Assembly: GCA_019279435.1 (NCBI GenBank)
Contig: JAAALK010000283.1
Coordinates: 57,703,700-57,767,699, forward strand
Direction of reading: 5' to 3'
DNA from: Zizania palustris
Taxonomy: Eukaryota; Streptophyta; Magnoliopsida; Poales; Poaceae
Length of the DNA stretch: 64,000 nucleotides
Numbering within the stretch: the stretch's first letter is position 1; every line of letters begins with the position of its first letter. Below the pieces are notes generated by a model. That model saw only the letters and a program-made list of their open reading frames with translations, was not told the origin of the DNA and ran no database searches. Below, in pieces: positions 34,348 through 46,300 of the stretch. Position numbers and translations under genes: made by a program.

Positions 34348-35244
34348 CTAGTAGTTCGTCCTCAGTACTGAGATTATTGGGTCCAGGGCAAATCAAAATT
34401 TTTGGGTCCTTTTATATATATATATATATAACAATAATATGATATTTTAATATAAAATTGTATGATATTTTGAATAATTATACAATAAATTGATTTAACT
34501 GTAGTTGTATTGCATATATACGCCAAAGCTAAATATGTCGGTTCATAGAAACCATGCTCGGTAATCATGGAAGGAATTTGTATGTGCATGCATGAAACTA
34601 ACAACCGAAACAATGTAAATTACATGGACATCGCTAACCATACATGCGATAATTACTAACATAATATGTATATATATAAGAAATCTAACAGATACATAAT
34701 TAAAATATATCAAAAATAATGTTCATATAGAATAATATGTACATAATATGTCTATAAAAGGAGGGGTGAACCGTACACATGTACCTAATTATACATTGGT
34801 AGACCTAAGATTTTTCCAATCCATATATCACATCAAAATATCTATATACAATTCGTTAAAAATATTTTTCTAACCGAGTAAATAATTATTAAATTTGTGT
34901 TATAATTTATTTTTATAATAAGACAAATAATTAATAAATTTTTACTATAATAATTTTATTCCTCAAACAGATGAACAACAAAAAACAAAAAGAAAAAAAT
35001 ATGGGATTATATTCAAAGCCACTAGGGATTGAACTCAAGACATTATATTTAAGTGGCATTTGCTTAACCATTACACCACTAAATGTTTTTCAAAATTATA
35101 AATAATATTTTATTTTTTTACTATATCCATATCCATATACACACGTATAGGGGCCCTTCGGGTTTGGGGGCCTTCGGGTTTGGAGGCCCGGGGCGGCCGC
35201 ACTGCCAGCTCCCCTCAGGCCGACCCTATTCGTGCTAATGCTAC
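34348..35244. mobile_element. Insertion in duplicate copy 2 (absent from copy 1)
   Basis: Relative to 26270-26280 in copy 1, about 0.9 kb is inserted here. It starts near TAGTAGTTCGTCC and ends near CGACCCTATTCGTGC. It has a GTCCAGGGCAAATC-like left end, an AT-rich body, a tRNA-like segment on the minus strand (35010-35085) and a GC-rich right end with GGCCTTCGGGTTTGG repeats and GCCCGGGGCGGCCGC. The right end resembles the grass repeat also seen at 22630-22860. The element class is not resolved. Confidence 0.6.
35010..35085 (-). repeat. tRNA-derived segment
   Basis: On the minus strand AGTGGTGTAATGGTTAAGCA resembles a tRNA D-arm/A box, and GAGTTCAATCC, about 30 nt further, resembles a B box. 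The acceptor ends do not pair well, so it is a relic or SINE part rather than a tRNA gene. Confidence 0.4.
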
Positions 35245-35545
35245 AGAAAAAATCAAAAAAATTGTAAATGTTCTATGTGGTCGCATGGATTGACTTTAAA
35301 ATGAATAGATGAACCAATGTGTAAATATTTAAGATGAGAATTTCCTACTTTATTGTATAACATGAAATTGCACATATTTCATATTGTACACTTATCAGGA
35401 AAAAAATCCAAGATGCAATGTAGAAGAAAACATTGTAGGTTGGTGGGTGTGGTACCAGAAATCTAGAATGATCTGGTTAGTTCAGAATGATCTCTATTGA
35501 AACCTCGGCAAACTCATCATAGGTTCTAAGTAGAAATGCATATAG

Positions 35546-35820
35546 CACTACGGAAAACAAAGAGTTCACCGAGTGCTAATTTGTTTGTCGAGTGTAATTC
35601 GTTGGGCACTTAGCAAAAACGGTTGTTTTATGAGTGTCCCCCAGTAAATACACTCTGTAAATAAGGCACCACTCAGCGAAAAAAACAAAAAAAATCTTGA
35701 TACAACGCGACAATGGTCTGCTAGAGACAGACAACTTTGCCTAGTGCTACTAACTGACACTCGACAAATAGTTTTTTCCAGATGCGTCCTGGATGCCTCC
35801 CTATCAGTGCTAATTTGGTT
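35546..35820 (+). mobile_element. CACTA-type transposon end (fragment)
   Basis: CACTACGGAAAAC at 35546 is followed by CACCGAGTGCTAATTTGTTT and TCGAGTGTAATTCG, typical subterminal repeats of grass CACTA elements. No transposase or opposite end is found before the LINE sequence begins. The right limit is approximate. Confidence 0.55.
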
Positions 35821-35945
35821 TTCTTGATTGGAAGCAGTTCCCATGAGCACACTCTTTTCCTTCTCCAACTTCTTCTTCTCCATATTCAACCATACCTCTT
35901 GCCGTACAATCTTAGCCTGTGAAACATGCAATTTAATTAAGACAT

Positions 35946-37090
35946 GTGGTAACGGTGACTCGAAGTTTTATGGAGAATTTTCAATCAAAGAGAATGGAGG
36001 GAATGCAGAGACTTGGGAGAAATTTTGGCTGGAGAGGAGGGTATGATCATGGCAGCCACAGTGGTCAGTATCGCCCAATACAACTATGTCCTAAACAACC
36101 ACAACAACTCCTACAGAGCCCACTTCAGCAAATTCTTCCACTACCTCAACAACAACAACGGTTGTCGCAGGTGCAGCACCAACAACAACATGATGTTGTG
36201 AGTGGGAAGGTTTGCATAGTATCTCAAGAACAGGAACGAGGCAAGCAGCTGAAGGAGGATGATCACATTGGGGCTTCATCTCAACAAGAATATCAGAGAT
36301 TAAATCAATCAATTATTGCATCGCCAAAAATTTCACAATCTTTTGTGTCAGTGGCACCTCAGGTTAGCATTGGATTAGAGAAACCTTTTTGTACTAGATG
36401 CGAAGAATCTAGGCATGGGGTCAAAGATTGTAAAGCTATGGTGTATTGTGTGATCTGTGGGAAATCATCACATAAAACTGCATATTGTTTTCTGGATAAA
36501 CAAGTAAAACCATATTCAACACGTTCTATGGGTGTTGCTGCTCCAGGATTGGAATGTATTCTAATTCAAATGCAAAGGAAACTTCTACTAAAGAACATAT
36601 TAACCCAATGGCTCTTATTACTTTGGGGCAAGGAGGGTAGTTAACTGAAAAGCAATTGGAAGAGGAATTTTCACAACAATTTTTATGGAATTGGGAGTGG
36701 AGAGCAAAGCAACAGAATCAAACTTCATTCCAAATGAGATTTCCAAATAGGATGAGGCTAGATGAGTTGGCTAACATTGATGAATTTAAACTGAAAGGGA
36801 CATGAGTGCAAATTAAAGTTCATTCATGATCACAAGAGGCAGGTATAGTAGGCAAAATAAATGTGACTTGGATAAATGTTCATGGGGTGCCTGATACAAT
36901 GAAGAATTATTTGGCTTTGTATGAGCTTGAATCTACTCTTGGGTCAGTACTAGAAGTGGACATCAATGCTATGAGGACAAAAGATTTGGTGAGAATTCAA
37001 GTAGGATTAATGGATACAAAATTTTTTCCATTATCCATGGTCATCACAACACCTATACATTAGAGGAAGTGGTGGAAGTAGGATGGTTTG
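35946..37090 (+). pseudogene. LINE ORF1 remnant (zinc knuckles and DUF4283-like part)
   Basis: A 232-codon frame ends with two zinc knuckles (CTRCEESRHGVKDC and CVICGKSSHKTAYC), as in plant LINE ORF1 proteins. After stops, a second part reads TWINVHGVPDTMKNYLALYE and LGSVLEVDINAMRT. This resembles the nucleic-acid-binding domain of the same protein class. Frame breaks show it is dead. The sequence is cut at 37090 by the Tat-lineage LTR element and resumes at 49438 after a 5-bp target duplication. Confidence 0.75.
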
Positions 37091-37575
37091 TGTTGGCGTA
37101 AAAGTTACACCAACAGGTTCTTAGTAGTTAAGAACAAACAAACAAGAGGTTTGTGTTTTTAGGACAAACTTGAGCCTCCGTAAAGGATACCAACTCAAGA
37201 GGTCCGAATGTATGTGTTTGAACCACTGGTTCTGGATCCTTCTTACAAGGTACAATGGGGGGTATTTATAGGGAAAATGCTTAAGGAATAGACCTATTTA
37301 CCCCTAAGTTACAACTGACCTCCAATATTATAAACAAGGTTATACACGGTAAAGTGCCGTAGGGTAGATGGATAAGCAAGACATCCTATCAGTCACGTCT
37401 TCCTGCTTCGAAGCCTCCTCCTTCCCTTCGGAGGGTCCTTTGAGACTTCGCATCGTGACACCCTCCGACCGTGCTGACGTATGCTTCGAGCATTAGTCAG
37501 CCATCTTCGGGATCTTCTTGGAGCCCTCGGAGGGTTAACCTTTAAGTCCTGGAAATGAAGTAATTTCCCCCAACA
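37091..37575 (-). repeat. 3' LTR of the Tat element
   Basis: 485 bp, TGTTGGCG...CCCCCAACA. In element orientation a TATAAATA box is at 37263-37270. It pairs with 48952-49437 with roughly four differences (for example ATACCAAC/ATAACAAC and CACCCTCC/CACCTTCC). Confidence 0.95.
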
Positions 37576-37592
37576 GTAGCCCCTCGAATACG
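37576..37592 (-). promoter_or_regulatory. Polypurine tract of the Tat element
   Basis: On the minus strand, TTCGAGGGGCTAC directly abuts the 3' LTR, the position of the plus-strand primer. Confidence 0.6.
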
Positions 37593-38055
37593 CCTTTCTG
37601 TAGATAACCTATTTTTTAGAAAGAAGGCAGTATACGAAAGGAACATTTTTAGTTTCTGAGGCTTAAAGGGAATGTGAAGATGTTATGATTTAGCCCAGAA
37701 TATTGGGCCCAATATTTTAAAACATTCGTCTCCGTGTTTTGGCATAGTGGGAAAACTCCCTGGGAATAGCATGGTTTCGGAGCATGAGTGTTACGAAAGC
37801 GGTTACGGAGTGTGAACGTCGTGCAAGCGGTTACGAAGTGTCTTTCGTCGTGGCGACAGTTACGGAGTGTGAACATCGTGGGGTACCGTCAATGTGACCG
37901 TTACGGCGCAAATAGCCGTTACCCTCTGTAAAAAAGAAGTAACGGTCGATTTCTTCAGCGGTTGCACGCCGTTCCAATTACCAGCCCCACCTGTCGGCGA
38001 CGGAAGCCGAACCTGCAATGTGAAACTTCTCGAAGAGCAGTATAGGTTGTGCGGT

Positions 38056-38063
38056 TATAAAAG
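38056..38063 (+). promoter_or_regulatory. TATA box of the antisense gene
   Basis: TATAAAAG about 105 bp upstream of the ATG at 38161, on the strand opposite to gag-pol. Its presence suggests the gene has its own promoter inside the element. Confidence 0.6.
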
Positions 38064-38160
38064 GGGGAAATAGGGATTACTGGAAGTTTTTTACCGCATT
38101 CACCGTTCCTGCAATTCACCTTTCCCTTCAACCTTCCGCACCTTCGAGCATTTGAGCGCA

Positions 38161-41100
38161 ATGGCGAGAACCAGCCACACAACTCCATTGGCGGCCAACA
38201 CTCTGGCGCAGCGGCAGGCGTGGGCCGCATCAGCAGCCACGGCAATGGCGGGGGGTCCGGGCGGTGCTTGGCCCAAGAACCCTCGAGCGCTCCGCCCGCC
38301 CTCCAAGAAGAAGATGACCCAAAGCTTTGTCATCGGCCAGTCTGTGAGCACCGCGGAGTCCATTGAAGAGGCAGTAGATGGGAAGCTGGGAGCCGGAATG
38401 AGGACTCGAGTTCCCGGGACAGAGTCGACTCCACGGCCTCGGAGCGGAGAAGTGGTAGTCTTCGAGGCGTTCTTCGAAGCGGGTCTGGGACTACCAGCCG
38501 TGGATTTTCTGGCAAAGGTACTGGACCTGTTCCACATAACCCTGCCTCAATTGTCCCCCAACGCAATCGTCCGCCTGGCCGTCTTCGAGTGGGCTCTTCG
38601 GGCGGAGGGGTGTGAAGGGCGCTCCGAGATCTTCGCAGCGACCCACGAGGCCATCTGCCAGCCGAAGCCTCAAGATGGGCCTGGAGACTCGAAGGTGACA
38701 GTGGCCTTCGGCAGTGTTAATTTCCAGCTACGGCGGGAGCACGCTCTCCATTTCCCTGCGAAGGCCATAAACGATCGATGGTATACAAATTGGATACTTC
38801 GGTGGTTTTACGCCGAAGTAGGAGAAGACTCCCCCCTTTCGGGCCCTCTTCAAGAAATCTGGTTCCGGAAGGAAGCGGACATCTCCCCGAACCCTAGCTT
38901 GCTCACGACGAGGCTAGGGTTGCTGGCTTCAGTGGCTCGTCGCATGAGCATGCGCGACCTGGCCGAGGAGTTCGTCGGCCTTCGGATCTCACCCCTCGGA
39001 GCCAGTTGGCCAATCTCCATCCCGCAAGCCTCGGAGGGGGACCTCCGAAACATAGGTACGTCTTTCTCCTGCGGCATCATTTTATATGAACACATTAATT
39101 ATACTTATGCTTCTTATACCTTTTTCTTTTCAGCGGCGCCTCTGGCCTTAGCTCCGGACGACATAGTCCGGGCTACCGAACGAATTCTCGGAGCCCCTTC
39201 GGTGGCCGAGAGGCAGAGGAGGCTGGAGCTGGTGGGGAGTTGGGAGCGCTCGAACAGGGTGTGGAGAGCCCTCGGCATGGAGCCTCCGCAGCTTCCCGAC
39301 TTCGCCCCAGCTGGAGCGGCGGCTCGCAAGAGGAAAGCAGCGGCCGAGCCCTCTAAAAAAGTTGGCAAGCAACCTCTTCGGAAGAAGGCGGCGAAGCAGC
39401 CTCCGCACTTGACGCCCGCTTCATCTTCTTCATCGCCGGATGAGCGGAGCCCGACTCCCGAAGAGGCAGAAGACTCCGGAGGTGCTACAGCGAAGGCCTT
39501 CGAAGACTACCTTTTGATTGACGAAGACATGGAGGAGGTCCCCTCAAACCTCTCCGACAGGGAGGATGTTAGTGTAACTCCATTGGCTCCTCCTGCACCC
39601 GTCAACGTGCAGGTGGAGTCATACTCTACCTCCGACTTGCCTGCGCCCGAAGGGGTTCCTGCGGAGGTCGTGGCCCCGACGGACGAAACCGAGGGTAGGG
39701 CTTCGGGGGATGACTTCGACAATATCCTCCAGATGTACGAAGTCCTGGAGGATCCGGCGATCCTTCCTCAAGCGGCTCTTAGAGGTATTTTCCCGGAGCT
39801 CTTTCTTTTTTCGTCGGCATTCGCTTGCTATCTGTAGAATATGTTAATTAATCTTGGTATTTGAAATAGGTACCTCTTCGGGTACCGAAGCCTTGGTGGC
39901 GCCCGACGTCCCCGCTTCTTCGGAGACGGTCACCCGAGCGGACCCTCCGGCTCCCCTGGGGGCTCCAAGCCCGGTGGTGGAGAACGTATCCTTTGGAGCG
40001 GACGATGTGCTCCCTGGGACGGAGTTGGCTCCGGCCGTGGCGACCTCGACTACTGAAGGCGCCTCCGACAACGTGGCTCTGGCCGGAGATGTGGCGGCTG
40101 AGGGTCGGAATGTTCTTGCCTCTCCCCCTTTCGTGCCGGGGAGGGGTAAGAGTATTTCCAGCCTGGGCCTTCGGGTTGACCAAGCTGCGCCCTCCGTTAG
40201 CAACTCAGAGGATGAGGCTGCAGAGGATGATGCCCGGGCCTTGTCTTGGCTCCCTCTTCTGGCTCCTTTCTTGGAGCATCGGAGCGGCCTTCGAAGGCTC
40301 CTGGAGCCCCTGGCTGAGAAAAGCCAGGACATTGCCAATTCGGAGTTGATCTCCGCTTTGAGCGAAGTTAGGGCTTCGAGACTCAACACGGCCCTCGAAA
40401 GGGCTGCCCTTCAGGTATGAAAAAGACACCACAGTTGTTGTATTTTAGTGGTCAAAACTTCTTTAGCACTTACCTTGTTTTCCTTGCAGCAATTCGCCCT
40501 TGCTAGAGCGGCAGCGACTTCCAGCGAGGTCGAAATTAATCGACTTAACCGGAAGGTCACCGCCCTTCAAACAGCTCTTGATGACTCCACCGGAAGGTCT
40601 CTCAGGCTGAATGAAGAAATTTTGGAAGAACGGAAGGCTAAGGCAGCGTCTGACGAAGCCCTTGAAGCCCTCCGCTCTCATGCCGAAGAAGCTAAGGCTG
40701 AACGAGTGGTCCTCCGTGCGGAGGTCGAAAAGCTTCGCCAGGATGCGGCTGCTTCGAACGGTCGTCTGGTGGAACTTCAAGGGGCTCTCAGCCAGGTAAT
40801 GGCTCAAAAGAGTTCCTTGATGCTTCGGGTGGCCGCGTTGGATGCAACTGTTGCAAGCCTGGAAGTAGCAGAGAGAAAGAATTCCAGTACTGCTGACAGT
40901 ACCTTGGAAGCTCTTCAGGGTACGTTAGAGTACTTTGGCACCATGTGCCCTTCGACCTCTGCTGCAACCTCCGAGCCGCTCGACCGGAAGCTGACGAGGA
41001 TCCAGGTATCTTCGTCGCTGATGAAGAATTCCGGAGTCCGGTACGGAGAGATCTCCGGACAGTGCGCCGGCATCGGGGTTCTTCGCCACCTCGAATCTCT

Positions 41101-41905
41101 TCGGATTCCCTTTGATTCGGTTAGTGGTTCGTCTCCTGGGGGCTTCGCGGATGATGACCTGCTGCGGTCGTCTTCGGAGGTGGCTTCGGCTTGGGAAGCT
41201 TTCCGATCAGTATGGAAGGCAGATCATAAGGTTGCTGCTAAGGCTTGGATCGACGAGGCCCGCCGGCAAAAGCAAGCTCAAGCGAAACCACCACTCCCGA
41301 CTTCGCCAGCGCCTTCGGTCCCAGCTCCGCCAACCGACCCGCAGGTCTAGCCGCTTAGGGTTGTTGTGTACCTGTGGTCTTGTAAACTTTGTTTAATTAA
41401 TGAGAAAGTTATAAACAGTACTTGTCTTGGGTGCTCTGCTCTTTTTTAGGTTCTGTCATGCCCTTCGAGCCCTGACTTCGTACTTTTGGAACCTACTGCC
41501 GAGCTTCGAAAGGAGTGGGCAGTTCTTGAGAGTTTGAGACCTTATCGCCGCTCCCGCTTTTCTGTTCCTCGCGGAGACGGGGGGGAAGTTACCCTTGAAG
41601 TACGAAGGGACGTTTTGTCTTATATTAAAGAGGAAGAAAAAGAAGAGGGGTCTTCGTCTTCCGAGCCTGTCGACTGGTCTGACTCGGAGTATCAAGCCGA
41701 AAACCTTACCGAGGCCGGCTCCGAAAGGCTCTTGACGTGGGCCGAACTTCAGGAGGAGCAGAAGAAACTGCGAGCCTCGAGGAAAAAGAGAAGTTCCCGG
41801 CCTAAAAAGACTTCAAGCTCCGAAGGGCAAAGTAGCCGCAGGGGTAGCTCTAGGGGTCGAAAGGGTCTCCGTTTTTATTTGGGTTTAGATAACAATTTTT
41901 CCTGA
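38161..41905 (+). CDS. Spliced antisense gene of the Tat element (plant mobile-domain-like 'putative gypsy type' protein)
   Basis: Lies between pol and the 3' LTR and reads opposite to gag-pol. I infer five exons: 38161-39055, 39134-39784, 39870-40414, 40490-41344, 41450-41905. Every intron is GT-AG and every phase fits, giving 1133 residues without a stop. The N-terminal half (for example LAVFEWALRAEGCEG, NDRWYTNWILRWFYAEVG) resembles the 'transposase (putative), gypsy type' family often annotated in grass Tat elements. The middle is acidic and low complexity with basic patches (AARKRKAAAEPSKK), which may serve nuclear import. Exon 4 encodes a long coiled coil (EVEINRLNRKVTALQTALDD onward). 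The function is unknown. The intact frame in a young element suggests it is useful to the element. The spliced form is my inference. Confidence 0.75.
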
Positions 41906-42090
41906 TGTATGAGTATAATATTTTAATGTGGAATGCTTCGACAGTATGCTGTGTGACTCCTATCCTCCTACCCCCCTTGTGGGTGGCGGAGCTTTTATCA
42001 TATATAATGGTTCGCTAGGCACAATGATTGTCCGAACACCTGTATGCTTCGAACTTTGCACATGTCACCATCGATAAGTAGATAAAAATT

Positions 42091-43215
42091 TTAAAGTCCT
42101 TAGACTCTTCTACGGATCCTAACAAGCCGGAGCCTGGAATCCGTAGGTTGGCCACCTACGGCTCTTTTACAGATACTTCGCACCCGGAGGCTTGAAATTC
42201 TGTCTTGTTTAAAGTCCTTAGACTCTTCTACGGATCCTAACAAGCCGGAGCCTGGAATCCGTCTGTTGGCCACCTACGGCTCTTTTACAGATACTTCACA
42301 CCCGGAGGCTTGAAATTCTGTCTTGTTTAAAGTCCTTAGACTCTTCTACGGATCCTAACAAGCCGGAGCCTGGAATCCGTAGGTTGGCCACCTACGGCTC
42401 TTTTACAGATACTTCGCACCCGGAGGCTTGAAATTCTGTCTTATTTAAAGTCCTTAGACTCTTCTACGGATCCTAACAAGCCGGAGCCTGGAATCCGTAG
42501 GTTGGCCACCTACGGCTCTTTTACAGATACTTCGCACCCGGAGGCTTGAAATTCTATCTTGTTTAAAGTCCTTAGACTCTTCTACGGATCCTAACAAGCC
42601 GGAGCCTGGAATCCGTAGGTTGGCCACCTACGGCTCTTTTACAGATACTTCGCACCCGGAGGCTTGAAATTCTGTCTTGTTTAAAGTCCTTAGACTCTTC
42701 TACGGATCCTAACAAGCCGGAGCCTGGAATCCGTCTGTTGGCCACCTACGGCTCTTTTACAGATACTTCACACCCGGAGGCTTGAAATTCTGTCTTGTTT
42801 AAAGTCCTTAGACTCTTCTACGGATCCTAACAAGCCGGAGCCTGGAATCCGTAGGTTGGCCACCTACGGCTCTTTTACAGATACTTCGCACCCGGAGGCT
42901 TGAAATTCTGTCTTGTTTAAAGTCCTTAGACTCTTCTACGGATCCTAACAAGCCGGAGCCTGGAATCCGTAGGTTGGCCACCTACGGCTCTTTTACAGAT
43001 ACTTCGCACCCGGAGGCTTGAAATTCTATCTTGTTTAAAGTCCTTAGACTCTTCTACGGATCCTAACAAGCCGGAGCCTGGAATCCGTAGGTTGGCCACC
43101 TACGGCTCTTTTACAGATACTTCGCACCCGGAGGCTTGAAATTCTGTCTTGTTTAAAGTCCTTAGACTCTTCTACGGATCCTAACAAGCCGGAGCCTGGA
43201 ATCCGTAGGTTGGCG
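42091..43215. repeat. 118-bp tandem array inside the Tat element (nine and a half copies)
   Basis: Copies start at 42091, 42209, 42327, 42445, 42563, 42681, 42799, 42917, 43035 and 43153 (last partial). Each has CTACGGATCCTAACAAGCCG, the hairpin CCGTAGGTTGGCCACCTACGG-like palindrome (8-bp stem) and CTTCGCACCCGGAGGCTTGA. Copies 2 and 6 share CCGTCTGTTGG and CTTCACA variants, and copies 4 and 8 share ATTCTATC, so a block of four units (472 bp) has itself been duplicated. It lies between the pol end and the antisense gene. Confidence 0.95.
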
Positions 43216-43397
43216 GAGCCACTGAACCAATGGTTCGTAGCCAGCCCCTTGGGTTTTTTCGAAAAATGCTTGGCTCTGCTAGCATCACCGACCTTCGAAT
43301 GCGTCCATCCGGAGGGTGGGATGTTCGAAGGGCAAAACAAATCTCAACCCTTAGCTTTATTTATAAAAGGAGTGTTACAAGTGATTACAAGGGAGCC

Positions 43398-46300
43398 TTA
43401 AGCGTAATATCTCTTAAGGTGCTCCGCATGCCACGCATGCTTCAACTCTTCTCCTTCTAAATTAGCTAATTTAAACGATCCGGGGCGTCCTGAGCGTAAG
43501 ATAACATATGGTCCTTCCCATTTGTTTCCTAGCTTCCCCGGAGCTATTACATTTCGCAATACTAGATGACCTGGCTTTAACTCAGTTAACTTGACCTTCG
43601 GGTCATACCATGTCTTTGTGTGCTCTTGGTACTTCGTCAGGTTGGCGACAGCTCGAAGCCTTGTTTCTTCTGCCAAGTCTATTGAAGCACTCCGATCATC
43701 TTCGTCTTCGTGTTGAATTACGCGAAGTGACTCCCCTTTGAGATCCCTAGGGGTCATGGCTTCGTCTCCGAAGAGCAACCTGAATGGCGTGAAGCCGGTT
43801 GATCTAGTTTGCGTGGTTCGGATAGACCATAAAATTTTAGGTAGCTCTTCGACCCATAGGCCCTTGGCCAATCCCACAATTCGGCGATTTAACCCGGAGA
43901 GGATATTCTCGTTGGCTCGTTCGACGGCTCCGTTGGATTGCGGGTGTCGCACTGCTGCGAAGCATAGCTTAATGCCCAGTTCTTCACAGAATGTTTAGAA
44001 GGTATCAGCTTCGAACTGGGTTCCGTTATCCACCGTTAATTCTCTGGGTACTCCGAACCTGCATATAATATTCTGCCAGAAGAACCTTTGCACGTTCTTC
44101 GATGTGATGGCTGTTAGCGGCTCTGCTTCCACCCATTTTGAGAAGTATTCTATTGCTACGACCGCAAATTTCAAACCGCCCTTTGCTGGTGGGAAAGGGC
44201 CTATGAGGTCCATGCCCCATCTAGCCATCGGCCATACCGGGGCAATAACTTGAAGTTGAGTTGGTGGGCGATGGCTCCTTCTGCCCATCCATTGGCAGCC
44301 TTGGCATGTTCGAACTAGGTCGTCGGCGTCTCTGACGATTGTTGGCCAATAAAAACCTTGCCGAAGCGTCTTGCCTGCTAGCGCTCTAGGAGCTAGATGT
44401 CCTCCGCATAGCCCTTCGTGGATGCCTCGAAGTATGTCTTGTCCTTCAGGTTGAGAGATGCATCGAAGCAGTGGTGAGCATACTCCGGCCTTATATAGTA
44501 TTTCCCCAATAAGTTTGTAATTTCGAGCTCTTGATTGCAATCTTCGAGCTTCTGGGCCTTCCGGAAGGTCATTGCTACCTTGCAACATAGTTATTATCGG
44601 AGTTCGCCAATCCGTAGCTTGAATACACATTACTTCTGATGAGGGTATTTGGTCAGCTGCTGGCTGCTCTAACTCTTCGTAGAAAGCGCCCTCTGGGAGG
44701 TCCACTGCTCCTGCTGCAGCCTTTGCAAGGATATCTGCAAGTTGATTTTCTGCTCGTGGTATGCTTCGAACTGTAAACCCTTTGAATGCTGCTTCTGCCT
44801 TGCGGATTTCTTGAAGGTATTGCGCGAGATGTGGGTTTTTTGCTTGGAAGCTTTTGTCAATATGCCCCGCGACGACTTGGGAATCTGTCTTGATCACTAT
44901 CCTTGTAGCTCCGAGTGCTTTAGCTTTTCGGAGGCCTAGCAAGATTCCTTCATACTCGGCGACGTTATTAGTGGTTCGAAAGTTAAGCCTTGCTGAATAC
45001 ATTGCCTTTTGCCCTGATGGTGACAAGATTATTGCCCCTGCTCCGGCACCTGATGCTTGATAGGCTCCGTCTGAGAATATTGTCCAGAAACCGTCGGAGG
45101 GTTCTTCCGGAGTCCATACTGCAGATGGAGTCCACTCTGCTACGAAATCTGCTATAATTTGAGATTTAACGGTCGTCCTTGCTGTGAAGGAGATTTCGAA
45201 GGGTGCTAGCTCGACTGCCCACTTTCCAACCCTGCCTGTGGAATCTTTGTTTCGGAGCATATCTCCAAGAGGATACGATGTAGGGACAATAAGGTTATGC
45301 GCCAAGAAATAATGCCTTAGCTTTCGCGAGGCCATCACTAACGCATAAGCAAACTTTTCAAGCTCGGAGTATCTGATCTTGGCTCCTGATAATGCCTCCG
45401 AGACAAAATAAACTGGGTTTTGCACCAGCTTCTCTTTAAGCTCGACTTCTCGGACCAGTACTGCGCTTACTACTGATCCTGTTGCTGCAAGGTATAAAAG
45501 CAATGTTTCCCCTGGAAGAGGAACGGTTAAGGTTGATAATGTTCCGAGGTATGCTTTTATTTCTTCGAAGCTCTTTTGGCACTCCGGCGTCCAGCTGAAG
45601 CTTTCGGAGCCTTTGAGTGCCTTGAAAATTGGGAGGCTTCGCTCTGCCGATCTGGACAGGAACCTGCTGAGTGCTGCTAGCCTTCCTGCTAGTTTCTGTA
45701 CTTGCTTCAAATTCTCGGGTGGAGCCATTCTTTGTAGTGCACTTATTTGCGTTGGGCTGGCTTCGATCCCCCTGCTCGAAACTAAGTACCCTAGCAGCTT
45801 CCCTGCTTGTGCTCCGAATATACATTTTTCGGGATTGAGGCGTACTCCACATGCTCGGAGGCTCTCGAAAGTTTCATCTAAATCTATGCTATGCTGGTGC
45901 TTTTGAGCACTTTTTATTACAATATCGTCCATGTAGGCCTCGACATTGCGGCCTATCTGATGACCTAAAGCCTTAGCTATTAAACGAGAAAATGTGGCTC
46001 CGGCATTCCGCAAACCAAAAGGCATTCTTACATAGCAGAATACTCCCGAAGGAGTTATGAAACTTGTCTTGGCCTCGTCTTCGCGTTTCAGCCATACTTG
46101 ATGGTACCCGGAGTAGGCATCGAGGAAGCTTAATAATTCGGAGCCGGCTGTGGAATCTATTAATTGATCTATTCGGGGCATTGGGTAGGGGTCTCGCGGG
46201 CATGCTTTATTTAGTGATGTGAAGTCAATACACATGCGCCATTTGCTGGAATCCTTCTTTCTTACAAAAACAGGGTTGGCCAACCACTCGGTATGGGCCA

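Noticed and set aside
42091..43215. Regularly spaced repeats resembling a CRISPR array
   Set aside because: Units are contiguous 118-bp repeats with no unique spacers, in a plant retrotransposon.
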